A stretch of DNA of 64,000 nt from Berghia stephanieae (GCA_034508935.3 CM067443.1:47884697-47948696); one strand, 5' to 3'. Numbered from the stretch's first letter, positions 23,049-34,611 are shown. A program made the numbers and translations. Notes: a model not told the origin generated them from the sequence alone.

Positions 23049-24264
23049 AGGAATGAAAAGATTGACAACACAGACATCACAGATCAATGACAGTGTCTTT
23101 CCTCACTAAGACTTTTTTTTTTTTTAAATTCCAGGGGAGATTTTATTGAATTTTTTTTACTTGCATTGTATTAGGGTGACGTGTACATTTATGCAGGCCT
23201 GACATTCGAACCCACTTATAGCCCTAGTTTAACATTGTTGTAATGGACAATATTTTGCATCATTTTTTTTTTTATATTTCCATTACAACAATGAGCCCAT
23301 AAGGAATTGGGTTATCAGACCTGTAAATAAGTTTGTCTCGTCATATTAGGGAAATGCGTTTGTCACAGATTATGTCCCTTTGTCGTGTCCAACACAGTGA
23401 AAACTATTATGAGGACAGCAGCACACATATAACACTCTTTGATGTGCTGGATGATTTCTGAGAGTGAGCAAAACTCACAAGAACACACAATTCATAAACA
23501 CGACCAACCACATCACTGAAATTCCGGTCTGGCTGTGCGAAAATAGGTCTTTGTCATTATACATTTGGTCACGAATCAAGGGAATGAATTTAGTGGCAAA
23601 TATATCATGGGTGCCAGTTTTCGGGGTTCATGCCGGAATTCTGGTTTCGCGATATCTCGAAGTCAAATACCTCCGGTTTTTGTTTGCAGTGTAATCATTT
23701 GATAATGGTATAAAACGGTGATGAAATAAGAGTAAAGTTTAGGCCGCATTTTCAGGTTTGGCAAAGTGTCGAGATTTTAGTTTCAGGTTTCAGCACTTCT
23801 TCCTGCTGGCACCCATGAAATGTATTCATTCATTCACTCAATAAAATGGTCCAATTATTTTTTAGATTGTAGAGGACTAGCCATGCAAGAAAAGGGATTT
23901 GCAGGATCGATCCCTGTGTGGAGACAAGACTTTTCTCTGATCTGTCCATTTTACCCAGCTGTGAGAGGGTAGTGAAATAAAAATTAATTAATATTAACAT
24001 TTATATAAGGAAAAAAAACAAAAAACATTTATAAATAAGACATTTCCACAGATTTACCATTTTAATGCACTTCACAATATTTAATTTATTTCCCCAGCAA
24101 GTCATATGGAATCATATTTCCTTTTTATTCAGTACCATTCGCCTGTCAGGCATCCTTTTTTTTTGTACAAAGACTCTTACAATACCCGTCACTGCTTATA
24201 GCCAGGTACTCATTCACACCTGAGTCTAATGGGGTAATATGTTTACCCAAGGACATAATATCAG
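23049..24264 (+). other. NAA35 3' flank / probable 3' UTR
   Basis: Sequence after the NAA35 stop. A canonical AATAAA lies at 23840-23845 and could end the transcript; others are possible. It contains MITE X (23177-23343) and, at about 23880-23975, a family C head remnant (GATCGATCCCTGTGTGG). The rest is unique. Confidence 0.45.
23177..23343. mobile_element. MITE X, palindromic, 167 bp, perfect 8-bp target duplication
   Basis: The left arm (TGACGTGTAC, then CAGGCCTGACATTCGAACCC and TTAACATTGTTGTAATGGA) is the inverted counterpart of the right arm (CCATTACAACAATGAGCCCA, GGGTTATCAGACCTG, CTCGTCA). TATTAGGG occurs directly on both sides (23169-23176 and 23344-23351). There is no coding capacity. 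A transcript would fold into a long hairpin. The superfamily is uncertain; 8-bp duplications suit hAT or related elements. Confidence 0.85.
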
Positions 24265-24390
24265 GGACCAGAATTTTCCACAATCTCTTTCACCCATCCA
24301 TCTGGATAGTTGGGTTTGTTAGATCTAGTGGAAAGTACTTTAAGTGTCATACCTAAAGGGTAACAATTGCTACTATCGGTTTGAGTGAAA
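24265..24390 (+). repeat. SINE family C, 3' fragment
   Basis: TTAGATCTAGTGGAAAGTAC followed by AAAGGGTAACAATTGCTACT matches the family C body. Confidence 0.7.
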
Positions 24391-24394
24391 AATT

Positions 24395-24680
24395 AGGGAG
24401 CAGGCGCTGGTGTAAGAAAAAGATCTGAGAAAAAAAAATGTGTATAAAACAGTACCAGACATTTTTTGACAAAATAATAATACTGTCTGTTTTATAGTGA
24501 TAGTAATGCTGAATTCTCCCATTTGTTTTATGAGAGAGTTGATCAAGTTGTATTGTCCAGGTTTAACGTATACCACACCATTCTAGAGGCTGCAAACTGT
24601 AAAGAGTATAGAACAAAATACTTAACTCAGAATGTTTTGGGCTCAAACCCCTTCCTCAGTCATTAAGTCTGTCAAAAAAA
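24395..24680. repeat. Element G-like repeat
   Basis: AAAATACTTAACTCAGAATG then TTTTGGGCTCAAACCCCTTC CTCAGTC resembles the arms of the repeats at 19944 and 38224. Its reverse complement contains CTGAGGAAGGGGTTTGAGCC. Confidence 0.5.
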
Positions 24681-24924
24681 AAAACGTTAACACTTGTAAA
24701 ATCTAGATAGGTGAGAGTTAAAGCCTGAGCACGTCCAGTCAGGATTTAACGACTAAAGTCTTTCTACCATTGCTTACCTTGACTGGCCTTGCAGAAACCT
24801 TTTCTCCCGTCTATCTGAATTTGGCATGGAAGTATGACTTGATTTAATTCTACAAGTATCCGTCATCTTCTGTCCTCGGCTTTCTTCTTGGTTTCTTCCT
24901 TTTTACTGGTGCTGATATGGCCTT

Positions 24925-25515
24925 AATGTGTTCTGAATGGGGTTCCTGACCTTCCATAGTGGGCAAGGGGGTACATACTGTGTCTTTTATCCCCTTATAT
25001 TTGTTTTCCAACATGCTTTCTGTCTTTGTCTTGGAATGAGATTATTTGGTTTTGTCCTGGCCCTGGCCGGAGTCCTAGCTGGGATGGAAACAGTCAAATG
25101 CATGGTTATTGTTTTGGGAGATGGTTTTTTTTTTTCTTGTAAATCATCGCTCTGTTATGCATTGTTATATTTGTTATTTTGAATGTGTAATGTAGGTATT
25201 TGAGTGTGTTCCTCTTGGGTGGATTTTGTGCTTGTGTCCAGATGAGACTTAAAGGTGATCTCAAACTAATTACATTGGTGGTATGCTTTTGGAATCTACA
25301 TCTGATCCCTATTTGTTCCCAGTTCCCCTTTGTCTTACTTTCTCTTGGATGCTTTAATTGTAATTCTAGCACTTTTTACGATCCCATTTTCTTCCTTTAT
25401 ACTGGCGCTGATATAACCTAAATGTGTTGCAAGCGCCGTAAAACCATTAAAAACAATAACAAAACAACCTTAATGTGTTGCAGGCGCCATAAAACCCTTA
25501 AAAATAGAATCAATA
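24925..25515 (+). repeat. Retroposon family B with a duplicated tail
   Basis: Full-length copy from TGGGGTTCCTGACCTTCC to CCGTAAAACCATTAAAAAC (about 25458), followed by a second partial tail (CCTTAATGTGTTGCAGGCGC, CATAAAACCCTTAAAAA) to 25510. A B-like segment (CCTTTTTACTGGTGCTGATA) also lies just upstream at 24897. Confidence 0.88.
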
Positions 25516-27015
25516 AATGAGAGACGTACTAGTTCTGTGTTCACATGTAAAATATAATTATTGTTTTACAATTGTAGGTAACAATGATTTTGATGTGAGA
25601 AAAGCTTTGAGAAGAGGTTTACAGACCTGCCTTCTACGATGAAAAATTAGTAAAAATACGATTTTTTTTTGTTTCAACAGCATTTTTGATTCAATACAAT
25701 GTGTTAAAAATAAAACTTTGGTGCCACAAAGCATCTATTCGAGGTTTTGAAGGCATATTTAACACTGCTAAAGGTAAAATATTAAGTTGTATAGTTATTT
25801 ATAGTAACTTCTATTTCCTCCCTCTGAAAACTACGAATTTTTAACATTCAAGTAGGCAGGTCTGGGTTTATACTCGTGAAAATCATTATCATTATCTACA
25901 TCATCATCATCATCATCATTTTCACATCATCATCATCTTCATCATCATTATTATTATTATTATTATTATAATTATAATGTTCACTAGAATAAATAATCTA
26001 TATTAGAATCAGTTGTATACATTTAAGAAAGTTATTTTACACGGATTATGATTTTTATGTATAGCAATGTTATAAAACAATTGTATTTGTACAGATGTAT
26101 TTTTACAGTGCGGCCTTCGAGAAGCCAACACATGAAGGGGATACGTTCTGCTTGCTTTGTTTGGGGTTTTTTGTTTGTTTGTTGTTTTATTTGTTTTTTT
26201 GGAGGGGGGGGGGGGGAGGTGGTTTGGTTCCTGTCCATATTATTGTTGCTAATATCTTATTATGTAAATAATGTAAACAGTTTATGTCAGAAATCCACTA
26301 AAATTGAACGCAGCTCAACTTACTGAAATGTGAAAATGGGCAATGACTAAACGACACACAGGCACAGAGGACAAGAGTTTGCAAACAATGCATGCACGTA
26401 TACATTTTCATACATTTTTAGTAGAGCCCGTACATTGTTTACCTTAACAACAGATAATGTCAACAAACTGTTATTGTCCCAAACTGTTGATTTTAAATAA
26501 GCAGACTGCAATGTATTTTATAAGAAAATAAAATGAATGAAAATAAAAGTACTATGACGTAGCTTGAAAAGGCATGGAAAATTATAGAAACTTTTTGGGC
26601 TTCTTTCTTCTTCATATTGTTCACAGGGTTTGGGGTCTGTTTTGATTTTGTTTTGTTTTTTTTTCCGGGGGGGGGGGGGGTGTTTGTTTTCTTTTTTGTT
26701 TATTTTGACTTTTATAATTTGTATTTAATGGAGCAGGAAGGGAACTTGTTTGCTTTTTTTTTTTAATTATAATTATTTTATTTTTAGCCCACTTATTAAT
26801 GTGTTTAAATAGCAGTAAAAGTTTCTCGTTCCCCTTTGGACAAGACACCACTGATCTGTTTCAAATTACACTTTCCACTATTCACTTTCCACTATTCAGT
26901 CTTAAAATGAAAGGAGAGTCGGAAAACCATTTTGATGTAATGGGAAATAAGCCTTAATCTGTGTTTTTTAGGTTTTTATGGCACTTTGATGTCATTCCAG
27001 TGCCAGTAAAGGAGA
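25516..27015. other. Intergenic sequence with simple repeats only
   Basis: Mostly unique AT-rich DNA. It has an ATC/ATT repeat (about 25885-25978), T-run/G-run tracts near 26160-26220 and 26636-26680, and a short family B scrap near 26966-27010. I see no exon or RNA gene. Confidence 0.5.
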
Positions 27016-27018
27016 AAG

Positions 27019-27300
27019 ATGTGGTCTTGTGGTATGACACTCGCTTTCAGATCAGGGTTCGAGCCTCACACACCAAATAGTTGAGTCCTTGGAAAAGACT
27101 CTTTACTCACATTCTCTCACCGTACTCAGAAAATGAGTAATTGGCCTTTAACAGCATTGTCTCTGTCCGAAAAAATTGTAATAGTGCCTAGTAGGCGTCA
27201 TGTCCGTCCTACATGTTAAGTGTTGCTGGTGGCCAGGGACCCTTGTAAAGCACTTTGAGCACGTTTAGTGGATATTGCGCTTTATAAAAGCTCAATTTTA
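27019..27300 (+). repeat. SINE family A
   Basis: Head TGTGGTCTTGTGGTATGACA with B box GGGTTCGAGCCTCAC, slightly shortened between the boxes. Tail GCGCTTTATAAAAGCTCAA. Confidence 0.9.
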
Positions 27301-27455
27301 ATTTTTAATTTAAAAAAAAAAGATACAGTGGAATCCACAAAAAGTCAACACTCTTCAAGCCAACCTCAGCTCAAAGTCAACATCTCTTGTTGGTCTCAAA
27401 CTTTCTGTTTTGTACCTAAATGTATTCCAATGATAATGGATGAAGTCAACAAATC

Positions 27456-27668
27456 TGGGTGGGGTTCCTGACCTCCCATAGTGGGCATGGAGGTACGTAC
27501 TGTGTTTCTATCCCCCTATATCTGTTTTCCAACTTGCTTTCTGTCTTTGCTGTCTTTGTCTTGGAATCAGATTACTTGGTTTTGTCCTGGCCCTGGCTGA
27601 GAGGGAAGCAGTCAAATGTATAGTTAGTTTTGGGAGATGATATTTTTTTTTCCTTGTAAACCATCTGG

Positions 27669-27740
<72 letters not shown>

Positions 27741-28035
27741 TTGTATTTGTACAACATTTGACTGTATTCCTCTTCCTGGGGACCCGTGCTTTTGTCTGGC
27801 TGAGACATTTAGGTTATCTCAAACTAAGTAGGCCTACTTTGTGGTGTGCTTTTGGAATCTTCATCTGTTTCCTATTTGAATCAATTCCCCTTTGTCTTAC
27901 ATTTTCTTGGGTGCTTTAATTTTAATTCTAGAACTTTTTACTATCCCATTCTCTTCCTTTTTAATGGCGCTGATATGACCTAAAACTAAATGTGTTGCAA
28001 ACGCCGTAAAACCCTAAAAACTAAAAAACTAAAAC
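27456..28035 (+). repeat. Retroposon family B with 13-bp target duplications and an internal (TA)n
   Basis: Perfect duplications AAGTCAACAAATC flank it (27443-27455 and 28036-28048). A TA run of about 65 bp (27672-27737) has replaced part of the middle, just after the internal hairpin. The terminal hairpin is retained. Confidence 0.93.
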
Positions 28036-28126
28036 AAGTCAACAAATCCTCTTGGTCCAGTAGTGTTGGCATTATCAGGATTCCACTGATATGGAACAGT
28101 CAAAAGTTTTAGATCAGCCTTACAAA

Positions 28127-28360
28127 CACAGGTGGCTGAGTGGTTAAGGCATTGCACTGTGACCCTGGAAGGTCCAGGGTTCGAGCCCAGCTTCAGGCAC
28201 TTTCATTTTTTTCCTTGGGCTAGATTATTAACCCCAAATTTGCTCACTTTGACAACATGGGTGAATCCTGTTGACATCGGACATCTTGTTCGATGAATTA
28301 TCTATATTCCTACATGGAATACCCAGGCGACAATATCTGATGATGTCGCGGCGGAAGGGC
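28127..28360 (+). repeat. SINE family E (tRNA-headed), best copy
   Basis: A box GGTGGCTGAGTGGTTAAGGC and a perfect B box GGGTTCGAGCCC resemble a Leu/Ser tRNA. The body includes CAGGCACTTTCATTTTTTTC and GGAATACCCAGGCGACAATA. There is no acceptor stem pairing, so it is not a tRNA gene. Confidence 0.88.
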
Positions 28361-28444
28361 ATATTTTTTTTTTTTTTACAAACACCTCAGGAGGAAAAGT
28401 AAGACAGATGGAACGCTTATAAGAGATCAGAGGTAAATCCAATT

Positions 28445-30125
28445 ATGTGGTCTTGTGGTATGACACTCAACTTTCGGATCAGAAGGTCCTGGGTTCGAGC
28501 CTTGCTCAGCACATAGTTGAGTCCTTGGAGAAGGCTCTTTACTCACATTCTCTCACCGTACTCAGATGTAAAATGAATACCTGGCCGTTAACAGCATTGT
28601 CTCTGTCCAAAAAAATTGTAACATCACCTAACAGGGGTCATGTCCCGTCCTAAATTAATGTTAAATGTTGCTGTTGGCCAGCATAGATAACACAGGACTA
28701 GATACGACAACAGGTAGGAAAACGTCATCAAAAGTGACTAGTGAGAGGTCGAGCGCCGCCATTTTCTTTTTTATGCAACCAGGGATGCTGTGCGATTTTA
28801 TCTCTATATGAATGGCTTTGACTGAGCTCGATTAACCTTGATTTGTGGACGGAAAATAGAAAAAAAGGCCAGGTTTATGATGATAAACCAAATTAGACAT
28901 ATTAAACTACACTTGAACTTGTACATTTTAGACTTGGCTCCAATGATCAGGTTTATATTATAACTTTTTTAAAATATTATGAATAATTTATAACTCCCTT
29001 ATTTGTGGGGCGATTTTGTCATTCGGGGTATCAATTTTATTGTAATAAAGAGATAGGAACTTCAGAGTTATTTTTTCTGATGCGAAAGTAGTTGGTAAAT
29101 AAATTTGGTACACCTCTTTGATCGACCGCCACCGTCCATTCGTGTAGAATTGTGAATCAAGCGTCTCAAAGTCTTTGACCAATCACAGGCTATCTATCCA
29201 GCTGGCCGAAACAAAGACGCTTCTCACCGTTGATGTATTATGCTATTGTTATGCAAGGAATGTAACACCTTTTTGAGTAGGCCTAAAAGCTAAAATCTAA
29301 AAGTAAAAAAATATAATTCTGAGGAATTTCAAAGTCACATTGTTGAAATCAGCCTGAAAAAAAGAAGAACATTGGTCCTTATTTCAGAAAAATCGGTTGA
29401 AAACCAACTGTTTTACGAATAAATTTGATTTTAAAAATTGCTTTTATTTATTTTAGCTTTTTTTAGCAACTTTTTTATTTATCGGCCGATTTTCTTGATT
29501 TTTATATCATTCTTTATATCTCAATGAGACGAGATCAGTGATATACTTTGTTTCAAATGTAACTAGAACATAATTTGGCTTTTTACCTATCAACCGTGCC
29601 TGGATAATATATTCAGCAACCTGGTGATTGTGACGCAACTATGCCATGAGCGTCTTCCAAACGATGGTTCAGTTCATTGTTGACGGCTGTTGACACGTGA
29701 GCTGTCAGAACGACCAATCGTTGAAGGGTCAAGATTCTCAATAGCCAATCGTTCTTCGATCAAAAAACTTAAGAACTCACGAGAACAAAAGTTTGAAATT
29801 TGGTGATGGACGGACCTATGAAATCGCTTCTGGGCGGAGTTTAGCCATGAGTGACCGTAGAAAACGAAAAGGCGACTGCAGACATCAAAGGGTAGGCTTA
29901 TATCATCAAAGGATGTCTACATGATTGACATGGCCATATAGGGAACTCATTATCTACCCCATAAAGAATCTGAACACGAGAGGGTTAAATACGATGGCGG
30001 CGATTAGCCACTAAAAAGTGGCTGTTGTCTGGTCTGCTCCTTGTAGTCTGTGTTGGCCAGGGACCCATTGTAAAGCGCTTTGAGCACATTTAGAGGATAT
30101 TGTGCTATATAAAAGCTCAATTTAA
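28445..30125 (+). repeat. SINE family A copy split by a 1.37-kb DNA element
   Basis: Head GTGGTCTTGTGGTATGACAC and B box GGGTTCGAGCCTTGC are at the left. The SINE stops at TGTTGGCCAG (28672-28681) and resumes with the same decamer (30051-30060), then GGGACCCATTGTAAAGCGCT and the tail. Joining across the insertion restores the family consensus. Confidence 0.9.
28682..30050. mobile_element. Mutator-like non-autonomous DNA element, 10-bp target duplication
   Basis: 1369 bp, flanked by perfect TGTTGGCCAG duplications. The ends are imperfect inverted repeats: CATAGATAACACAGGACTAG leading to GACAACAGG at the left, against CAGACTACAAGGAGCAGACC leading to AGACAACAGCC at the right; both then reach a GCCGCCAT motif about 75 and 45 bp in. 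The interior is AT-rich with no convincing frame. A 9-10 bp duplication with long imperfect repeats fits Mutator-like elements, but the superfamily is inferred from that alone. Confidence 0.75.
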
Positions 30126-30146
30126 ATATATCCTTTAAACTTGTAT

Positions 30147-30716
30147 CATAGCTGCCAACCCTCCCGCAAATTGCGGGAGTCTCCCGTATTTATCACCGAT
30201 CTCCCGCTCTCCCGCAGTTTTTTAGTATCTCCAGAAATCTCCCGAAAATTTATCAATTTGAATATTGAGTGTGATGAGTTGCTGGTTCTCTAGACAATCA
30301 ATTGTCAACTTTTTTTTTGGCTGGTCGATGCTATGAAAGCAACAGAATCGATACCAGTAATGTGGCAATAGATTATATAGGATTGTAAAAGAATATATTG
30401 TGGTATCGATATTTTCAATTGAGAATAATTTGCTTTTGCTTATGCCCTGCCTTAAGTCTTCATCAATTTTCAAATTGCTGAGGACGGTTTCTTTCTAATT
30501 GGGAGTAATTTGTATTTGCCTTTTATACTGCTTAAATACTTTGTTGATTTTTAAAATGTCTAAACGACAAATTTCATTGTTGTGCATCACGAGGAGTAAT
30601 CATGTGACTTTTGAAGAACTAGCAGCGCGTCTTCACTTCAGGTCAGTAAAAATGTAATCTCCCTGATTTTTGTTCCAAATCTCCCTCCTAATTGAATTAC
30701 CGGGTTGGCAGCTATG
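30147..30716. mobile_element. hAT-like MITE, 570 bp, 6-bp target duplication
   Basis: Perfect 14-bp inverted termini CATAGCTGCCAACC and a perfect TTGTAT duplication (30141-30146 and 30717-30722). CTCCCG is repeated five times inside the left end, plus one reverse copy. There is no transposase frame. Confidence 0.85.
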
Positions 30717-30778
30717 TTGTATTAATACTAGTCTGAAACCATCTATAATTCCGAGAGTAAACCATGATTGTGCATATT

Positions 30779-31112
30779 TTCAGATCACCTAAAAGTCTCA
30801 TCCAGACACAAGCACAGGATCCCACAAAGAAGAGCACACTCAAATGCTTACATTATACATTCAAAACAAGAAAAATATCAATACATAACAGAGAGATGAT
30901 TTACAAAGGGAAATAATTATCATCTCCCAAAACTTTTAAGTCTACATTTGACTGTCTCCCTCTCAGCCAAGGACTCTGACAAGAGAAAGGACAAAACCAA
31001 GTAATCTCATTCCAAGACAAAGAACAAAAGCAATTGGAAAACAGATGTCTGGGTATACAAGTAATAGTAAGTGACCTCCGTGCCCCTATGAGAGGTCAGG
31101 AACCCCACCATG
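30779..31112 (-). repeat. Retroposon family B, antisense, 3'-truncated
   Basis: AGATCACCTAAAAGTCTCAT to GTCAGGAACCCCACC. The hairpin end is missing and the 5' end is intact. Confidence 0.85.
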
Positions 31113-31319
31113 TATATTTTTTTTTTTTTTTTGGAAGTGTCAGGCTAAGACTTCAAGAAGACGGTCCGGTGATTGACTGGTTGAGTCAACAGGACGCTGA
31201 ATCGTCCGTAAATGTTTTGGGTAAAATACAAGACAGGCAGTCTTGTCAGATTTATTGTAAATCATTGTTTAATTACAAGGCTGAGATCAATGAATATTTA
31301 AATATGAAATGATAGGAGA

Positions 31320-31735
31320 ATGGAGTTAGTTTAACACTACTAGGTGTATTATAAGGATGATGAAATCATTCACACAAAAAAAAATATTTTGGAGACAATA
31401 AATAAAGATTTTTAAATTATGAAGTTTGTTATCACTTTAATAATAATTATAATAAAAATAAAATTAATAATAATAGTAACGACAACAACAATAATAATTG
31501 CAAAGCCTTGAGAATTTGATATGTTGTGTGTTATTTAAGCGAAGTGAGTGATCAAGTATGGACGTCAAATAAGATTTTTTTTAAAGTTTGGAGTATGTTT
31601 AGCACATATGCAGGGAGTTTGATAATACAACGTGTTTGTAGTCTTTTTAAAGGGTTTTTACGGCAATTGAGACAGACATGTGTTAGATCATTGTAGCATA
31701 AATATTAAAATGATAGGAATGTGCGTATACATATC
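31320..31735. other. Intergenic, no recognised element
   Basis: AT-rich sequence with an AAT-rich patch near 31438-31500. Nothing else is supportable. Confidence 0.4.
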
Positions 31736-31739
31736 TACA

Positions 31740-32277
31740 CTCAGTTCACTTTATGAGGTCATCCTGAATTTCCACCCATACACAAGCACACAACCCCCAC
31801 CATAAGGAACACACTCTAATTGTTTACAAACTCTTACCAAAAAAAAATAGCAAAATAACAATAACATATGGCTAGATGATTTCCAATTTTTTAAATATCA
31901 TCTCTCAAAATATATATATATACAACCATCTGCTGTTTCGCTCTCAACAAAAGATTCCAGGCAGGGCTCAAGCAAAACCAGAACAATTAAATTAAATTGA
32001 GCTTTTATATAGGGCAATATCCACTAAACATGCTCAAAGCGCTTTACAATGGGTCCCTGGCCAATAGCAACACGTAACATGTAGAACATGACGCCTGTCG
32101 GGTGATTTTACAATTTTTTCCTGACAGAGACAATGCTGTTAACAGCCAGGTACTCATTTTACACCTAAGTACGGTGAGAGAATGTGAGTAAAGAGCCTTT
32201 TCCAAGGACTCAACTATGCGCAGAGCGAGGCTCTACCCAGGACCTTCTGATCTGAAAGCGAGTGTCATACCACTTGA
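31740..32277 (-). repeat. Antisense family B remnant followed by antisense SINE A
   Basis: 31740-31990 is a diverged, reversed family B middle (ACACAAGCACACAACCCCCA, GGCTAGATGATTTCC). 31995-32277 is a nearly complete reversed family A (GAGCTTTTATATAGGGCAAT to GCGAGTGTCATACCACTTGA). Confidence 0.8.
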
Positions 32278-32407
32278 TGAAGCGGTCATCATTTCCCTCT
32301 GCCCTGAAAGCAATTCGACACATGTGCAATATTTAATTGTATAATGACAATCATCATCATTTAGTACATGCCTACCACGGGGGAACTGATATCCCAGTTG
32401 ATAAAGT

Positions 32408-32905
32408 TGTTGGTTTGTTTTTAAGGGTTTTACGGCACTTGCAACACTTTTAGGTCATATCAGCGCCAATAAAAAGGAAGATAATTGGACAGTAAAAACA
32501 TTCTAGATGTACAATTAAAGGGACTTGAGGTAAAAGTAAGACAAGGGGACAAGGTTCAAAATCAGTATCTGTGTACTAAGTTTGAGATCACCTCAAAGTC
32601 TCACCCAGACACCAGCACAAGTCCCCACTAAGAGGAATACACTCAAATGTTTACAAATCATATGTTAAGAATAAAACAAAATAAAGTACATAACAGAGAG
32701 ATGATTTACAAGGAAAATAAATGTCGTCTCCCAAAACTCTAATTATACATTTGACTGTTTCCCTGTAGCCAGTGCCAGGACAAAACCAAGAAATCTTATC
32801 CCAAGACAAAGACAGAAAGCATGTTGGAAAACAGATATAGGAGGATAGAAGACACAGTAAGTACCTCCCTGCCCACTATAGGAGGTCAGGAACCCCACCC
32901 AGGGA
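32408..32905 (-). repeat. Retroposon family B, antisense, near full-length
   Basis: Starts with the reversed tail TTTTTAAGGGTTTTACGGCA and ends GGTCAGGAACCCCACCC. Both hairpin regions are recognisable. Confidence 0.9.
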
Positions 32906-32959
32906 GTTGGTAAAGTTCAAAGGGAAGAGTATTGACCTCATGTGCTTGGAAGATCACAG

Positions 32960-33340
32960 AAAGTTCATCCCGACATTTGAGGTATTCCAAAACAAATGGT
33001 TACGATGAATCTTCAAGATAATCTGGCCGAATGCAATGTCAAATGAGGACCTGAGAGAGCTAGAGGAGGTGGAAGTCTATGGAAAGTCTCAATAAAAGTA
33101 GAAGATGGCAATGGTTGGGGCATGTCTGTCGCAGACTTGAAGAAACACTGGCAAGGAAGGCTCTGTAATGGACACCTCAATGAGGCTACCCCGAGGAGAC
33201 CTGGAGAGGGACCTAAAGCAGAGAGATCTGTCCTTCTAGATGGCCCCAAGAATAGCAGCTGACAGGACAAGATAGAGATCCCTTACATCACTTCAAGTGC
33301 TAGCAGGCCAGGAGAGGATTGAGCGAGTGAGAGAGTGGTC
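32960..33340 (+). mobile_element. LINE C-terminal fossil (non-LTR retrotransposon)
   Basis: Broken frames encode IIWPNAMSNEDLREL, then RRWQWLGHVCRRLEETLARK and, after stops, WTPQ, GYPEETWRGT and related words. The WGHV-R and GRP-TW pattern is typical of the C-terminal tail of RTE- or related-clade reverse transcriptases. Several in-frame stops and frame changes mark it as old. Confidence 0.75.
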
Positions 33341-33344
33341 AAGA

Positions 33345-33488
33345 TGGATGTTAGATCTGGCAGAAAGTACTTTGCAATATACTTTATGACCTATCCAAAG
33401 GGTAGCAAGCCATTGCTATTGTCCATTAAATTAAATGCTACAGGAACCAGGATAAACTCTGACTCCGTGGGCATTGAGGGATTACGTT
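33345..33488 (+). repeat. SINE family C, 3' fragment
   Basis: TTAGATCTGGCAGAAAGTAC, AGGGTAGCAAGCCATTGCTA and GACTCCGTGGGCATTGAGGG match the family C body. Confidence 0.8.
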
Positions 33489-33624
33489 TTTTTTTTACCA
33501 GCCTTTCATAATAAATGTTTTATTTCTAAAATAAATAAATAATTTAATATGAACATTTACATAAGCATTGTCAAAGAATTTACCATGCCCACGGGCTTAA
33601 CAATCCTTTTACATTGAATTTAAC

Positions 33625-33625
<1 letters not shown>

Positions 33626-33659
<34 letters not shown>
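33626..33659. repeat. (CA)n microsatellite
   Basis: About 17 CA units. Confidence 0.95.
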
Positions 33660-33662
<3 letters not shown>

Positions 33663-33715
33663 GAGTTTGGAAAAAAACAATGACCCAGCAGCTAACATAT
33701 TTAATGATGGTTTGT

Positions 33716-34240
33716 TTTGTTTGTTTTTAAGGGTTTTACGGCGCTTGCAACACATTTAGGTTATATCAGCGCCAGTAAAAAGGAAGAAAATGGGATAGTC
33801 CAAAGTTCTAGAATTATAATTAAAGCACCCAAGAGAGAGTAAGACAAAGGGGAATTGGGAACAAATAGGGATCAGATGTAGATTCCAAGAGCATACCATC
33901 AATGTACTTAGCTTGAGATCACCTACAAGTCTCATCCGGACACAAGCACAAAATCCAACAAGGAGGAATACACTCAGATGCTTACATCATACATTAAAAA
34001 TAAATATAATAATACATAACAGAGAGATGATTTACAAGGAAAAAAATATCATCTCTCAAAACAATAACTATGCATTTGACTGTTTCCCTCCCAGCCAGGA
34101 CTCGGGCCAGGGCCAGGACAAAACCAAGTAATCTCATTCCAAGACAAAGACAGAAAGCATGTTGGAAAACAGATATAAGGGGATAGAAGACACAATATGT
34201 ACCCCCCTGCCCACTATGGGAGGTCAGGATCCCCACCCAG
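33716..34240 (-). repeat. Retroposon family B, antisense, full-length
   Basis: Reversed tail TTTTTAAGGGTTTTACGGCG, the terminal hairpin, the internal hairpin (GAGATGATTTACAAGGAAAA with ATATCATCTC) and the 5' end GGTCAGGATCCCCACCC are all present. Confidence 0.93.
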
Positions 34241-34611
34241 TATTTAATGATGGCCGAGTGGTCCTGAGTTCAAACTCCACTGTTGGCATCTCCTTTTTTC
34301 TTTGAGCTAGAGACGTATCTAACTCCTATTAATTACTTTACAACACTGCATGGCTGCTGATGCTGGGTCCATCTCTGTCTTTTCTTTTTTTTTTTTCTTT
34401 TTTGATATATACCATAAAGACAAAATTTCCTTACGGAAGAATAAAGGAAATTTCATTTATTTATTTATTTATGAAAAAAAAAACATTCCACACATTTCAA
34501 GAAGGAATATAAATAATCTGTCAGATGAGCATTTGATGTAATAGGAATCACAAAATCCACATTGTCTAAGTAAGCAAATTAACTAAGCTAATAACTTAGC
34601 TCAAGGAAAAT

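Noticed and set aside
28127-28200. Possible Leu/Ser tRNA gene
   Set aside because: A and B boxes are good, but no acceptor stem forms and the sequence continues into a repeated SINE body.
28988-29182. 64-codon minus-strand frame inside the Mutator-like element
   Set aside because: Too short and without transposase motifs; kept only as part of the element's AT-rich interior.
33013-33270. 85-codon open frame on the minus strand
   Set aside because: It is the opposite strand of a LINE C-terminal fossil.
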